Source: an uncultured Eubacteriales bacterium
GTDB taxonomy: Bacteria; Bacillota; Clostridia; Christensenellales; CAG-138
Assembly (NCBI GenBank): GCA_900544555.1
Contig: UQWD01000006.1
Location: 50,447 to 114,446, forward strand
DNA: 64,000 nucleotides
Direction: 5' to 3'
Part shown: positions 8,495 to 15,990 of the stretch, piece after piece
Layout: each line of letters starts with the position of its first letter
Position numbering within the stretch: the first letter of the stretch is position 1
Translations under genes and position numbers: made by a program
Notes under the pieces: generated by a model
Told to the model about the DNA's origin: nothing
Database searches by the model: none
What the model saw: only the letters and a program-made list of their open reading frames with translations

Positions 8495-9790
8495 ATGAAA
8501 ATAGCTTATCATACGCTCGGCTGCAAGGTTAATCAATACGATACGCAGGCGGTACGCGAGCTTCTGGAGCGTAATGGGCACCCTACCGTCGCGTTCCAGG
8601 AACAGGCCGACGTTTACATCATCAATACATGCACAGTAACGCACATAAGCGACAGGAAATCAAGGCAATTAATTACCCGCGCGCGCCGGCAATCCCCGAA
8701 CGCGTTTATCGTTGTAATGGGCTGTTACGCTCAGCGCAAGCCGGATGAGGTTGCAGGGCTGCCCGGGGTAGATCTGGTGATGGGGACTAAAGATCGGGGG
8801 GAGATCATTCGTTACATACAAAACCTGTCTCAAACCGGGCGAACGCTGGATAGTGTTAAGGCTTTCAGCGCTGGACGCAATTCGTTTGAGGAGTTACCGG
8901 CCGTTTCCGGCGAGCACACGCGGGCGTACCTGAAAATACAGGATGGGTGCGACATGTACTGCACGTATTGCATTATACCCTACGCGCGCGGGCCGGTGCG
9001 CAGCCGTGAGCCGGTTAATATCCGCCGGCAGATGGAGGAACTTGAGCGCAGGGGGTACAGAGAAATCGTACTTACAGGTATCCACCTCATGTCCTATGGA
9101 AAGGATCTTGGCAACCGCACGCTCCTTGACGCCATCGCCCAGGCGGAAGGGCTTGACGGCATATGTAGGATACGGCTTGGTTCCCTTGAACCGAACATGC
9201 TCACGGATGAAATAATCAGTGAATTAGCTGGAAATGACAAGATCTGCCGCCAGTTTCATCTGTCGCTGCAAAGCGGTTGCGACGAGGTGCTAAAGCGCAT
9301 GAACCGCCGCTATACAACCGCAGAATACACCGCGGCTGTTAAAAAACTTCGCGAGGCGATGCCGGGCTGCGCGATTACTACGGATATTATAGCGGGCTTC
9401 CCCGGCGAAACGGAGGAGGCGTTTGAAGAAACGCTTGCATTCGCGCAGGATATGGCATTTTCAAGAATCCACGCGTTCCCCTATTCTAAAAGGGAGGGGA
9501 CGAAAGCCGCGGTTATGCCTAATCAAATCCGCTCCGATATTAAAGAGGCCCGGGTTCGCCGGCTTTTGGATTTGGCCAGAGAGATGGAGGAACGCTATGC
9601 CGGAGGGCTTATCGGCACAATACAGCCCGTACTCTTTGAGGAAATGGAAGAAGGCAGGCTCAAGGGATACACGGATACGTACGTTATGACGCGCGTAGAC
9701 GGCGTTCGCAGCGAGCTGGGCCATGTTTTCCCGGTACGGATGACCGGAATGAAAAACGGAGAGCTTATTGGCGAACGACTGCCATCATAA
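8495..9790 (+). CDS. mtaB: tRNA t6A37 methylthiotransferase MtaB
   Basis: Radical-SAM enzyme that adds a methylthio group to N6-threonylcarbamoyladenosine-37 of tRNA. 431 residues: N-terminal UPF0004 domain with MKIAYHTLGCKVNQYD and further cluster cysteines in INTCTVTH and MGCYAQRKP; radical-SAM cluster motif CDMYCTYCIIPYARG (about residues 152-166); LSLQSGCDEVLKRMNRRYT; C-terminal TRAM-like domain around VLFEEMEEGRLKGYTDTYV. The GCK, TCT and GCY spacing separates it from MiaB. Weak ribosome-binding site; translation is probably coupled to rsmE. Confidence 0.95.
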   Translation: MKIAYHTLGCKVNQYDTQAVRELLERNGHPTVAFQEQADVYIINTCTVTHISDRKSRQLITRARRQSPNAFIVVMGCYAQRKPDEVAGLPGVDLVMGTKDRGEIIRYIQNLSQTGRTLDSVKAFSAGRNSFEELPAVSGEHTRAYLKIQDGCDMYCTYCIIPYARGPVRSREPVNIRRQMEELERRGYREIVLTGIHLMSYGKDLGNRTLLDAIAQAEGLDGICRIRLGSLEPNMLTDEIISELAGNDKICRQFHLSLQSGCDEVLKRMNRRYTTAEYTAAVKKLREAMPGCAITTDIIAGFPGETEEAFEETLAFAQDMAFSRIHAFPYSKREGTKAAVMPNQIRSDIKEARVRRLLDLAREMEERYAGGLIGTIQPVLFEEMEEGRLKGYTDTYVMTRVDGVRSELGHVFPVRMTGMKNGELIGERLPS

Positions 9791-9809
9791 AAAGAAAGGG
9801 AAAAGGTAA

Positions 9810-10154
9810 ATGGATAACTGCATTTTCTGTAAAATTGTACGCGGAGAGGTTCCAGCGAAAATTATTCTTGATAGCGATGAAACGCTAGCTTTTTACGATG
9901 TCGATCCTAAGGCGCCAGTGCATATACTGATAATACCAAAAGCGCATATTGGCTCCATCATGGAAGCGGGCGGCGAAAACGCCGGGGCATTTGAGGCTAT
10001 GGGGCGGGTAGCGCGAGAATTGGCGGTGAAGCTTGGCCTGAATGAGAGCGGCTTTCGCATTATCGTCAATACGGGACGTGACGGAGGGCAGACCGTGCAG
10101 CACCTTCATATGCACCTTCTGGGCGGGCGCAGCCTGGAATGGCCGCCGGGATAA
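9810..10154 (+). CDS. HIT-family nucleotide hydrolase (histidine triad)
   Basis: Small cytosolic purine-nucleoside phosphoramidase-like protein, 114 residues. It begins MDNCIFCKIVRGEVPAKI and ends with the histidine triad QHLHMHLLGGRSLEWPPG. The CxxC pair at the N terminus binds zinc in many members. Physiological substrate is generally unclear. ATG follows AGAAAGGGAAAAGG. Fourth gene of the prmA-rsmE-mtaB-HIT cluster, 19 bases after mtaB, a common Firmicutes arrangement with rpsU next. Confidence 0.95.
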   Translation: MDNCIFCKIVRGEVPAKIILDSDETLAFYDVDPKAPVHILIIPKAHIGSIMEAGGENAGAFEAMGRVARELAVKLGLNESGFRIIVNTGRDGGQTVQHLHMHLLGGRSLEWPPG

Positions 10155-10215
10155 AACGGTTTATCCATTTAGGAGGCGAGCCTAAAATTGCTGCGATTAT
10201 CGTGGAATTTACTGG

Positions 10216-10244
10216 TTGACTTGAAACTGCGGATGAAGTATAAT
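10216..10244 (+). promoter_or_regulatory. Promoter of rpsU
   Basis: TTGACT (10216-10221), 17-base spacer, TATAAT (10239-10244), about 84 bases before the rpsU start. Confidence 0.85.
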
Positions 10245-10327
10245 ATCAATTGTGTGTTTTGCAAAGTTCCTTATGCTCATAGCAACGGTACGATTTGTAA
10301 TGTCGCATCAGAGGGGAGGGAAAAGGA

Positions 10328-10498
10328 ATGGAAATTCGTGTAGGTGAAAACGAGTCCCTTGAAAGTGCTCTTAAGCGGTGGAAACGCAAATGCGCACGTT
10401 CTGGTTTGATGGCCGAAGTCCGCAGGCGCGAGCATTATGAAAAGCCCAGCGTTAAGCGGAAGAAGAAGGCCGAGGCGGCAAGAAAGCGCAAGTATTAA
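10328..10498 (+). CDS. rpsU: 30S ribosomal protein S21
   Basis: 56-residue small-subunit protein, shorter than usual gene-finding cutoffs. Reads MEIRVGENESLESALKRWKR, then a CARSGLMAEVRRREHYEKP segment and a lysine/arginine-rich tail ending ARKRKY before TAA (10496-10498). This is the complete S21 pattern. Strong purine-rich ribosome-binding site (GAGGGGAGGG) before the ATG. It has its own promoter at 10216-10244 and a terminator at 10651-10684. Confidence 0.96.
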   Translation: MEIRVGENESLESALKRWKRKCARSGLMAEVRRREHYEKPSVKRKKKAEAARKRKY

Positions 10499-10650
10499 CG
10501 GCTTGAATTGTTTAATTATTTAAGATGGCGAACACCATCAATTTATACAATCGTGCTACGATGCGCTATGGAATGAGCGTGCACATGAATTGGTAATATA
10601 ATAGCAGCGTATTCGCGTTATGTCGTACATTACGAATCGCTTTTTACAGA

Positions 10651-10684
10651 AAACGCCCGCGTATTTTTACAAGGGCGTTTTTAT
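10651..10684. terminator. Terminator between rpsU and the ferritin-like gene
   Basis: AAACGCCC (10651-10658) pairs with GGGCGTTT (10673-10680), followed by a T run; the A run on the left side allows use from the minus strand as well, where the convergent gene at 10720-11247 ends. Confidence 0.85.
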
Positions 10685-10719
10685 TATATGCTAAACAGAT
10701 AAAACCGCTGACTGCGCCG

Positions 10720-11247
10720 TTATTTTACGCCTCTAAGCTCTTCGAGCATTGAGTGAAAAATCTCAATATGCCGTTCTTCATCAAGTATAATGCGATTAAT
10801 ATTGTTTACTATATACTCATCCCGTACCCAGGCGGACTGGCGCCTATAGCTTTCAATCGCTTCGTATTCCCCGCATATCGCGTATTCGATTATTTGCGGC
10901 ATCAGGCGCGGATATTGGTTCCAGGACGGGCTCCAATAGCTTAGCTTTCTCCCCGAATAGCTCCAAAGCCTGGGATCCGCGCCCAGCAGCGACGCTAATT
11001 GACAGTAAATTTCCAGATGACGCATTTCAACTTTGCTGACCTGAAGGAAGCAATCCGCAAGATCAGGGTATTCGCTCTTGAGTATAACGCTGTTATAAAT
11101 ATATAGACTTATCGCCGACATTTCCGAGCTGTATGAGGCGATGTTTTTGAGCATTAACCGCGCGTATTGCGGATTCGGCCCGCAGACTTTAACAGGCGGA
11201 TAGGGCGTGTGATCCGAGAAAGACATAGAAGCAGGCTCTATACTCAT
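10720..11247 (-). CDS. Ferritin-like (rubrerythrin-fold) protein
   Basis: A 175-residue helical protein with repeated di-iron-type ligands: an early SSEMSAISLYIYN helix, EMRHLEIYCQLA (ExxH), then EYEAIESYRRQ and DEERHIEIFHSML (ExxH). This is the four-helix pattern of ferritin-like di-iron or manganese proteins; similar small proteins are frequent in Clostridia, where the exact role is often unknown. Start chosen at the ATG at 11247 (MSIEPASMSF) because AAAGGAG lies 9-15 bases upstream; an ATG 21 bases earlier overlaps that site. Stands alone on the minus strand. Metal and function are inference. Confidence 0.75.
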   Translation of the reverse strand: MSIEPASMSFSDHTPYPPVKVCGPNPQYARLMLKNIASYSSEMSAISLYIYNSVILKSEYPDLADCFLQVSKVEMRHLEIYCQLASLLGADPRLWSYSGRKLSYWSPSWNQYPRLMPQIIEYAICGEYEAIESYRRQSAWVRDEYIVNNINRIILDEERHIEIFHSMLEELRGVK

Positions 11248-11357
11248 CAAAAATTCTCCTTTAAGCATTTACTAATGTTATATCTGCTTACAAAGAAGAT
11301 TATGACCACGAAAAAAAAGATGATACGGGTTTTCATGCAGCGGAATTGGTAGCCTAT

Positions 11358-11726
11358 AACAAGCGTTGTGCGTAAAGCAGGGTATCCGTTGAAAGGTCAA
11401 ATCCATGATAAAATATTACGCAGAAGGTTCATACTCATAAACATGCTGCTCGTATCCCTTGTGCTTATAATGGTATTTGCCGCCTTATGCCTCAACAGTT
11501 TCCATCGCCTGCGCACGCATACCATGACTGCCTGAACAGAGCGATGAATTACCGCGCGGGGGACACGCCGCAAAAGCCGCAGATGGGAAAGCTGGATTTG
11601 CGTGAACCCGGCCTGAACATACCAGTCGTAAACATTATACTTAAAGGGAGCGTTATCTTTATTGAATCGCGCGGCGATGCGGTGATTCCGCCTTCAATTT
11701 GGGTAATCCGGTATCGCGGTGTTTAG
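11358..11726 (+). pseudogene. Remnant of a two-component sensor kinase (with possible response-regulator tail)
   Basis: Two overlapping frames together give the start of a sensor histidine kinase. KILRRRFILINMLLVSLVLI and MVFAALCLNSFHRLRT (about 11413-11514) form a membrane anchor that stops at a TGA (11534-11536). LNRAMNYRAGDTPQKPQ and NIILKGSVIFIESRGDAV continue it one frame over, ending at 11726. The HAMP, dimerization and ATPase parts are missing. Just upstream, ITSVVRKAGYPLKG resembles the last turn of an OmpR-type regulator (consensus TVRGVGYR), suggesting a decayed regulator-sensor pair; that part is tentative. At least one frameshift is certain from the sequence. Confidence 0.6.
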
Positions 11727-11733
11727 ACCCTTG

Positions 11734-11937
11734 TTATTTATCCTCCTTTTTGCGCGCGTGAGAATCCACAACCTGTATAATGCTGCTTGCGATAGCGATA
11801 ACGCATAACGCGCCGAAAAGCGTTTTGGTTGAATCGTTGTTGATAAAGCGCATATTCGGGTTAAACGCATCGAGCACCAAAAGTGTCAGGAGCATAAAGG
11901 ATAGAATGATAGCGGCGTGGGGCAAAATCTTTTTCAC
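11734..11937 (-). CDS. Small two-helix membrane protein
   Basis: 67 residues: a first hydrophobic helix at about 7-23 (AAIILSFMLLTLLVLDAF), a short loop with RFINNDSTK, a second helix around TLFGALCVIAIASSIIQVV, and a charged tail HARKKEDK. No family recognised. Its ATG overlaps the last four bases of the upstream phosphodiester glycosidase gene (ATGA at 11934-11937), so translation is coupled and the two proteins may work together at the membrane. Function unknown. Confidence 0.65.
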   Translation of the reverse strand: MKKILPHAAIILSFMLLTLLVLDAFNPNMRFINNDSTKTLFGALCVIAIASSIIQVVDSHARKKEDK

Positions 11938-12962
11938 TTGCTTGTCTCCTTAAAATAAATGATATCGCTGGATCTTCTTCCGCCGTCGTGCGGTCTGCTG
12001 TAAAGGCGGCCGTCGAAGCACATGGCTGCGGTAGCGCCGCCGTCAAGATTATAAGCCATGCTTACGCCAAGGCCTTCAAATATTTCGGCAAGCTGGGGCA
12101 GCGTCATACCCACGGAGTAGTCGTCCTGCCGCCCGTCCACAAGTATAAAGCAGTAGTGTCCGGGTTCATAATATCCGATAGCCGCACGCGGGTTATGCGA
12201 GTTTGCCATATTGCCCCTGTATTTGGTAATCGCCTGACCTTCCTTAACCAATACCGGGCCAAACGCCCATGCCTGATACGCGCCGCGCTTTATGACTTCA
12301 TCGATATTAACGTCGTGATCCTCATATGCCTCCATAACCCCGTCGTGATATAGTATGCAAACGTCCTCGTCGCTGGGGGTTGTTCGATAAAGCACGCCGT
12401 TTCGTATTACAAGCCCTTCCGTGTCGAGCTGGCAATAGTCCCCTGAGATAGCGAATATCGCATCGTTATCATTGGCGATATCCAGTGGGAATTTGCGTTT
12501 GAAAACCTCATAATCCCCGCTTGCGAAGGCGGTGAAAAACGTATTGATATCCTTAATGTACACATCCGCCACGTAATACACGGAATCGTACGCCTGCCCT
12601 GTGGTTATAGTGATGCTCATGTTCGGGCTGCGGTACTGATTTTCGCCAATAAAGGTTTCCCCATCCGTAAACTTATCCGGAAACCGAGCGCCGAACATTC
12701 CCATATAGGGCGTTGGCGTTGCCTCAAGCTCCGCCGACTGAGATGGCTGTGAAGCAGGCGGCGGGGTAAGAGCTGGGGTAGGGCGTATAACAAGCGGTTC
12801 TTCGCCGGATGGAGAATAGCGAGGCAATACATAGAGAAACCAGTAGAATGCCCCAAGCCCAAACAGAATAATAACCAAATCTATCATGAAAGCGCGAAGC
12901 ATAAGCCGTTTAGCCGTTGAGGAAAACCGCGAATACTTCTGTTTTTTTATTTGTTGGGTCAA
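11934..12962 (-). CDS. Membrane-anchored phosphodiester glycosidase (NAGPA-like domain)
   Basis: 342 residues. A single transmembrane helix (about 25-47, LVIILFGLGAFYWFLYVL) anchors a secreted domain after a Pro/Thr/Ser linker (about 55-85). The domain carries the phosphodiester glycosidase (PF09992) pattern: FAISGDYC, the segment AWAFGPVLVKEGQ, NPRAAIGYYEPGHYCFILVD, then LAEIFEGLGVSMAYNLDGG followed by ATAAM. Family members include the enzyme uncovering mannose-6-phosphate and bacterial exopolysaccharide/wall proteins; substrate here is unknown, probably a wall or capsule glycan. Start is TTG at 12962, supported by GGAGG seven bases upstream. Operon with the small membrane protein at 11734-11937. 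Confidence 0.88.
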   Translation of the reverse strand: MTQQIKKQKYSRFSSTAKRLMLRAFMIDLVIILFGLGAFYWFLYVLPRYSPSGEEPLVIRPTPALTPPPASQPSQSAELEATPTPYMGMFGARFPDKFTDGETFIGENQYRSPNMSITITTGQAYDSVYYVADVYIKDINTFFTAFASGDYEVFKRKFPLDIANDNDAIFAISGDYCQLDTEGLVIRNGVLYRTTPSDEDVCILYHDGVMEAYEDHDVNIDEVIKRGAYQAWAFGPVLVKEGQAITKYRGNMANSHNPRAAIGYYEPGHYCFILVDGRQDDYSVGMTLPQLAEIFEGLGVSMAYNLDGGATAAMCFDGRLYSRPHDGGRRSSDIIYFKETSK

Positions 12963-13124
12963 TTTAATTCCTCCATCATCTTATTTTGCTGCAGGCTTGA
13001 GCATTATTATGATGCTAAAATATTAAAAAATCAATGCATATTGTCGTTTTTAATAAACGCATGGAAAAATGGCGTTACGGCTGGGAACATTCACAAATTC
13101 TTTTAAATCAGCATGAATTTGGCG

Positions 13125-13133
13125 TGTTATAAT
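13125..13133 (+). promoter_or_regulatory. Extended -10 promoter of the DUF1002 gene
   Basis: TGTTATAAT: a consensus -10 box preceded by the TGn extension; no good -35 is visible, as is normal for extended -10 promoters. It lies about 60 bases before the ATG at 13195, in the region divergent from the phosphodiester glycosidase gene. Confidence 0.6.
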
Positions 13134-13194
13134 AGGCGTGTGCAACCTAATATCTTTTGGCTGCAACAAATGTATGATTATTGAGGTGTTCTTT

Positions 13195-14082
13195 ATGAGA
13201 AAAAGATTGATAGCGGCAGGCTTGCTTCTTGTGATGTGCATGAGCCTGGGCATGGGCGCCGCTCTGGCTGACGAGGTAGGCGAAGAGCGCGAGCAGCGCG
13301 TTACCATGGGCGCTAACCTTGACGCTGAGCAGAGAAAGAATATTTATAAGGATTTCGGCATTGAAGAGGGCGAAATCAAAGAGCTGAAGGTTACAAACGC
13401 TGAAGAACGCGAGTACCTCGAGGGGCTGGTGCCGGACAGAAAAATCGGCAGCGTAGCGCTTTCATGTAGCTTTATAACCATGCTTGACGATGGAAAAGGG
13501 CTGGATGTAACAACCAATAATATCAATTGGTGTACTAAAGAGATGTATACCAACGCCCTTATCACCGCCGGTATTTACGACGCTAAGGTTATGGTGTCCG
13601 CGCCGTTTGCCGTTTCCGGGACGGCCGCGCTTACGGGCATCTATAAAGCTTATGAAGACATAACGGGCAAAAAACTGGATGAAAACGCGAAGAACGCCGG
13701 CGCTGAAGAGCTGATTACAACGGGTGAACTTGGCGAGGTTATCGGCAAGGAAGAGGCCGCCAAGCTGGTTAACGAGTTGAAAAAGATACTTGACCAGCTC
13801 AAGAATATGACGGACGACCAGGTCCGCGCGGAAATACGCAGAATTGCGGACGGCTTGAATATTGAGCTTACGGATGAACAGGTTGAAAAGCTGCTCTCCC
13901 TGTGCCGCTCGCTTCAGAACCTGGATCTCGATGTATTGAAGGATAAACTGTTTTCCTTGACGGATGCGCTTAATAACGCCAGCAAAGTAGGCGATTTCTT
14001 TACCGGTCTGGCCGAAGGAATCAAGAACTTTTTCGCCTCCATCGGCGATTTCTTCACTCGATTGTTCGGCGGCGGGAAATAA
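13195..14082 (+). CDS. DUF1002 family secreted protein
   Basis: 295 residues with a signal peptide (MRKRLIAAGLLLVMCMSLG, cleavage probably after ALA around residue 22). The mature part opens with VTMGANLDAEQRKNIYKDFG, the DUF1002 (PF06207) hallmark, and contains the family block around SVALSCSFITMLDDGKGLDV. Residues about 175-255 are helical and charged, and the C terminus has a short amphipathic FFTRLFGGGK tail. The ATG at 13195 follows TGAGGTG; an upstream in-frame TTG/ATG run from 13138 lacks a site. The family is common in spore-forming Firmicutes and uncharacterised. Probably monocistronic. Confidence 0.85.
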   Translation: MRKRLIAAGLLLVMCMSLGMGAALADEVGEEREQRVTMGANLDAEQRKNIYKDFGIEEGEIKELKVTNAEEREYLEGLVPDRKIGSVALSCSFITMLDDGKGLDVTTNNINWCTKEMYTNALITAGIYDAKVMVSAPFAVSGTAALTGIYKAYEDITGKKLDENAKNAGAEELITTGELGEVIGKEEAAKLVNELKKILDQLKNMTDDQVRAEIRRIADGLNIELTDEQVEKLLSLCRSLQNLDLDVLKDKLFSLTDALNNASKVGDFFTGLAEGIKNFFASIGDFFTRLFGGGK

Positions 14083-14133
14083 CGTATTTTATACCGCATC
14101 GCGGGATGGCTTATACCGGGTAATTTTAAAAGA

Positions 14134-14175
14134 ATAAACGAACGGCAGGGCTTTTCAAGCCCGCCGTTTGTTGTG
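14134..14175 (+). terminator. Hairpin terminator after the DUF1002 gene
   Basis: AACGGCAGGGCTT pairs with AAGCCCGCCGTTT around a TTC loop, followed by a T/G-rich tail rather than a pure T run. Confidence 0.7.
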
Positions 14176-14203
14176 TAATCTAATTAGCTTTCGGAGGCAA
14201 TCC

Positions 14204-14938
14204 ATGAAAGAAAATAAATATGACGACGACGCTTTTTTTGAAAAATATAGCGGTATGGAACGATCTAAATCCGGGTTAGATGGCGCGGGGGAATGGCGGA
14301 CGCTGCGAACGCTGCTCCCTGACTTTAGCGGTAAAAGGGTGCTGGACCTTGGCTGCGGCTTTGGCTGGCATTGCCGCTATGCGTTGGAGAACGGCGCGGC
14401 TTCGGTGACAGGCGTAGACATTTCTAATAAAATGCTTGCGCGCGCAAAAGAGTTAACGCCGTCGGAGAGGGTTAGCTATGTTTGCGTGCCAATTGAGGAC
14501 GTTCAATACGCGCCCGAATCATTTGATGTAATTATCAGCTCTTTAACCTTTCATTATCTTTCCTCGTTTGAGCCGGTGTGTCGTAAAGCCTATCATTGGC
14601 TGGCAAAAGGCGGGAGCTTTGTTTTTTCTGTTGAGCATCCGGTTTTTACCGCTTACGGCAGCCAGGACTGGATATATGGCGAGCAGGGTGAGATCGACCA
14701 TTGGCCGGTAGACCGCTATTTTGAGGAAGGGATGCGCGAGGCGGTTTTTCTGGGCGAGCGTGTCGTAAAATACCACCGAACACTGACCAGTTATTTAGGC
14801 GATTTGATTATGGCGGGTTTTAGTTTGGAGGATGTTGTAGAACCAAAACCGGACGATACAAAACTAAAGTCCGTCCCTGGCATGGCGAATGAGCTGCGCA
14901 GGCCCATGATGCTCATCGTGTCGGCGGTAAAGGGGTAG
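14204..14938 (+). CDS. Class I SAM-dependent methyltransferase
   Basis: 244 residues. SAM motif I VLDLGCGFGWHCRYA (about residues 46-60), acidic post-I VTGVDISNKML, and motif-IV-like FDVIISSLTFHYL match UbiE/YafE-like small-molecule methyltransferases (methyltransferase-11 type). Substrate cannot be deduced. ATG at 14204 is preceded by GGAGG; an upstream in-frame TTG at 14168 lies inside the terminator hairpin tail and is rejected. Stands alone between a terminator and a 490-base gap. The FRRQSM residues of the longer reading are not conserved-looking. Confidence 0.85.
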   Translation: MKENKYDDDAFFEKYSGMERSKSGLDGAGEWRTLRTLLPDFSGKRVLDLGCGFGWHCRYALENGAASVTGVDISNKMLARAKELTPSERVSYVCVPIEDVQYAPESFDVIISSLTFHYLSSFEPVCRKAYHWLAKGGSFVFSVEHPVFTAYGSQDWIYGEQGEIDHWPVDRYFEEGMREAVFLGERVVKYHRTLTSYLGDLIMAGFSLEDVVEPKPDDTKLKSVPGMANELRRPMMLIVSAVKG

Positions 14939-15363
14939 TCGCCGCCTTCATGAGGCGCGAATATTATTGTCGCCGGTCTGGATCATCTTTTATACGAAAA
15001 TTTGAAAAAATTGACAATCCTTTATATTTGGGGTTTATAACCATCAAGAAAACTGCTAGCACTCGGTATATCCGATTAGTCTAAACTTGTCGATGGTAGA
15101 ATACGCACGCGCTGGTCGTTTAATTCTTCCGATACCAATCAACATCGATACTTGGCGCGCCTTAATCAAACAAATTCTACCGTAAGCGGATATTAACATT
15201 TCAAATCTATTTCCTAAGGGTCATCTTTTTAGTTGAAAGCAAAACGGGAGAAAATTGTTTTGTATATAGAATATGGCATTTGTAAAAGCGCGCTGTTAAA
15301 GGGTTTAGGCTTCATAATTTATGCTTTTATACGTCTTAAAGAATTTCAACTCAACAGCGTTGC
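14939..15363. other. Non-coding gap before padR with an orphan promoter-like sequence
   Basis: No protein gene is credible here. TTGACA at 15011-15016 with TTATAA at 15035-15040 (18-base spacer) looks like a promoter without a gene. Downstream GGTAGAAT (15095-15102) is the exact reverse complement of ATTCTACC (15174-15181), with further G+C pairs possible inside. This could be a small RNA or chance; no known RNA family was recognised. Confidence 0.3.
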
Positions 15364-15392
15364 TTGACATTATAATAATCTTATTGTATTAT
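15364..15392 (+). promoter_or_regulatory. Promoter of padR
   Basis: TTGACA (15364-15369), 17-base spacer, TATTAT (15387-15392). The region also contains two copies of the self-complementary ATTATAAT around the -10, which a regulator could use. Padlocked directly upstream of the PadR gene, so autoregulation is plausible. Confidence 0.75.
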
Positions 15393-15429
15393 AATCAACA
15401 AGTTCAATATAATATAAAGGTGATAACAG

Positions 15430-15990
15430 ATGTCATTAAGGTACGGTCTATTGGGCCTTTTAAATTATGGACCTATGACGGGATATGAATTGGATAAGGC
15501 GTTTAAGGCGTCGCTTTCGTTTTTCTGGCAGGCAAAGACCAGTCAGGTTTACCGCGAGCTGAACGCTATGGAACGGGCAGGCCTGCTGATAAGCGAGCGC
15601 GTGATTCAATGTGAAAAACCGAACAAGAGAGTATACACGATAACAGGCGGCGGGAGAGAAGAGCTTATGAGATGGCTGTCCGTGCCGGAAACGGATATCG
15701 CCAACGCTATGCGCGTTAGAAGCGCCTTTCTCATGCGCGTCTTCTTTGCGGGAGAAGTGCGAGCCGACCAATCGCTCGAGATGCTCCGGGCATATCGCGC
15801 ACAATGCCTTGAAAGCCTAAAATCGCTCGAGTCCGCCCGGGCGGCAAGCTCTGAGTATGGAACGGTTATGAGCGACGAACGAAAGCTAAGGTTTTGGGAG
15901 CTTTCGATACTTTACGGTAAAGCGTTCTATGAAGCGAGCTTACAATGGGCAGACAAAGCAATTACAATTATAGAAGGGATGCAACCTTGA
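15430..15990 (+). CDS. PadR family transcriptional regulator
   Basis: 186 residues. N-terminal winged helix: MSLRYGLLGLLNYGPMTGYE, then SQVYRELNAMERAGLL, and the wing KRVYTITGGGREELMRWL, which is the PadR pattern. The C-terminal half (about 95-186) is the PadR C-terminal helical dimerization domain (Vir-type). Its stop codon overlaps the TTG start of the next gene, so it likely regulates and is co-expressed with that flavodoxin-SCP2-membrane protein. Ligand unknown; PadR proteins often control membrane pumps or detoxifying enzymes. Confidence 0.92.
   Translation: MSLRYGLLGLLNYGPMTGYELDKAFKASLSFFWQAKTSQVYRELNAMERAGLLISERVIQCEKPNKRVYTITGGGREELMRWLSVPETDIANAMRVRSAFLMRVFFAGEVRADQSLEMLRAYRAQCLESLKSLESARAASSEYGTVMSDERKLRFWELSILYGKAFYEASLQWADKAITIIEGMQP

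Noticed and set aside
13138..13194. Longer N terminus of the DUF1002 protein
   Set aside because: It would start at the -10 box and place 19 polar/cysteine residues before an otherwise normal signal peptide.
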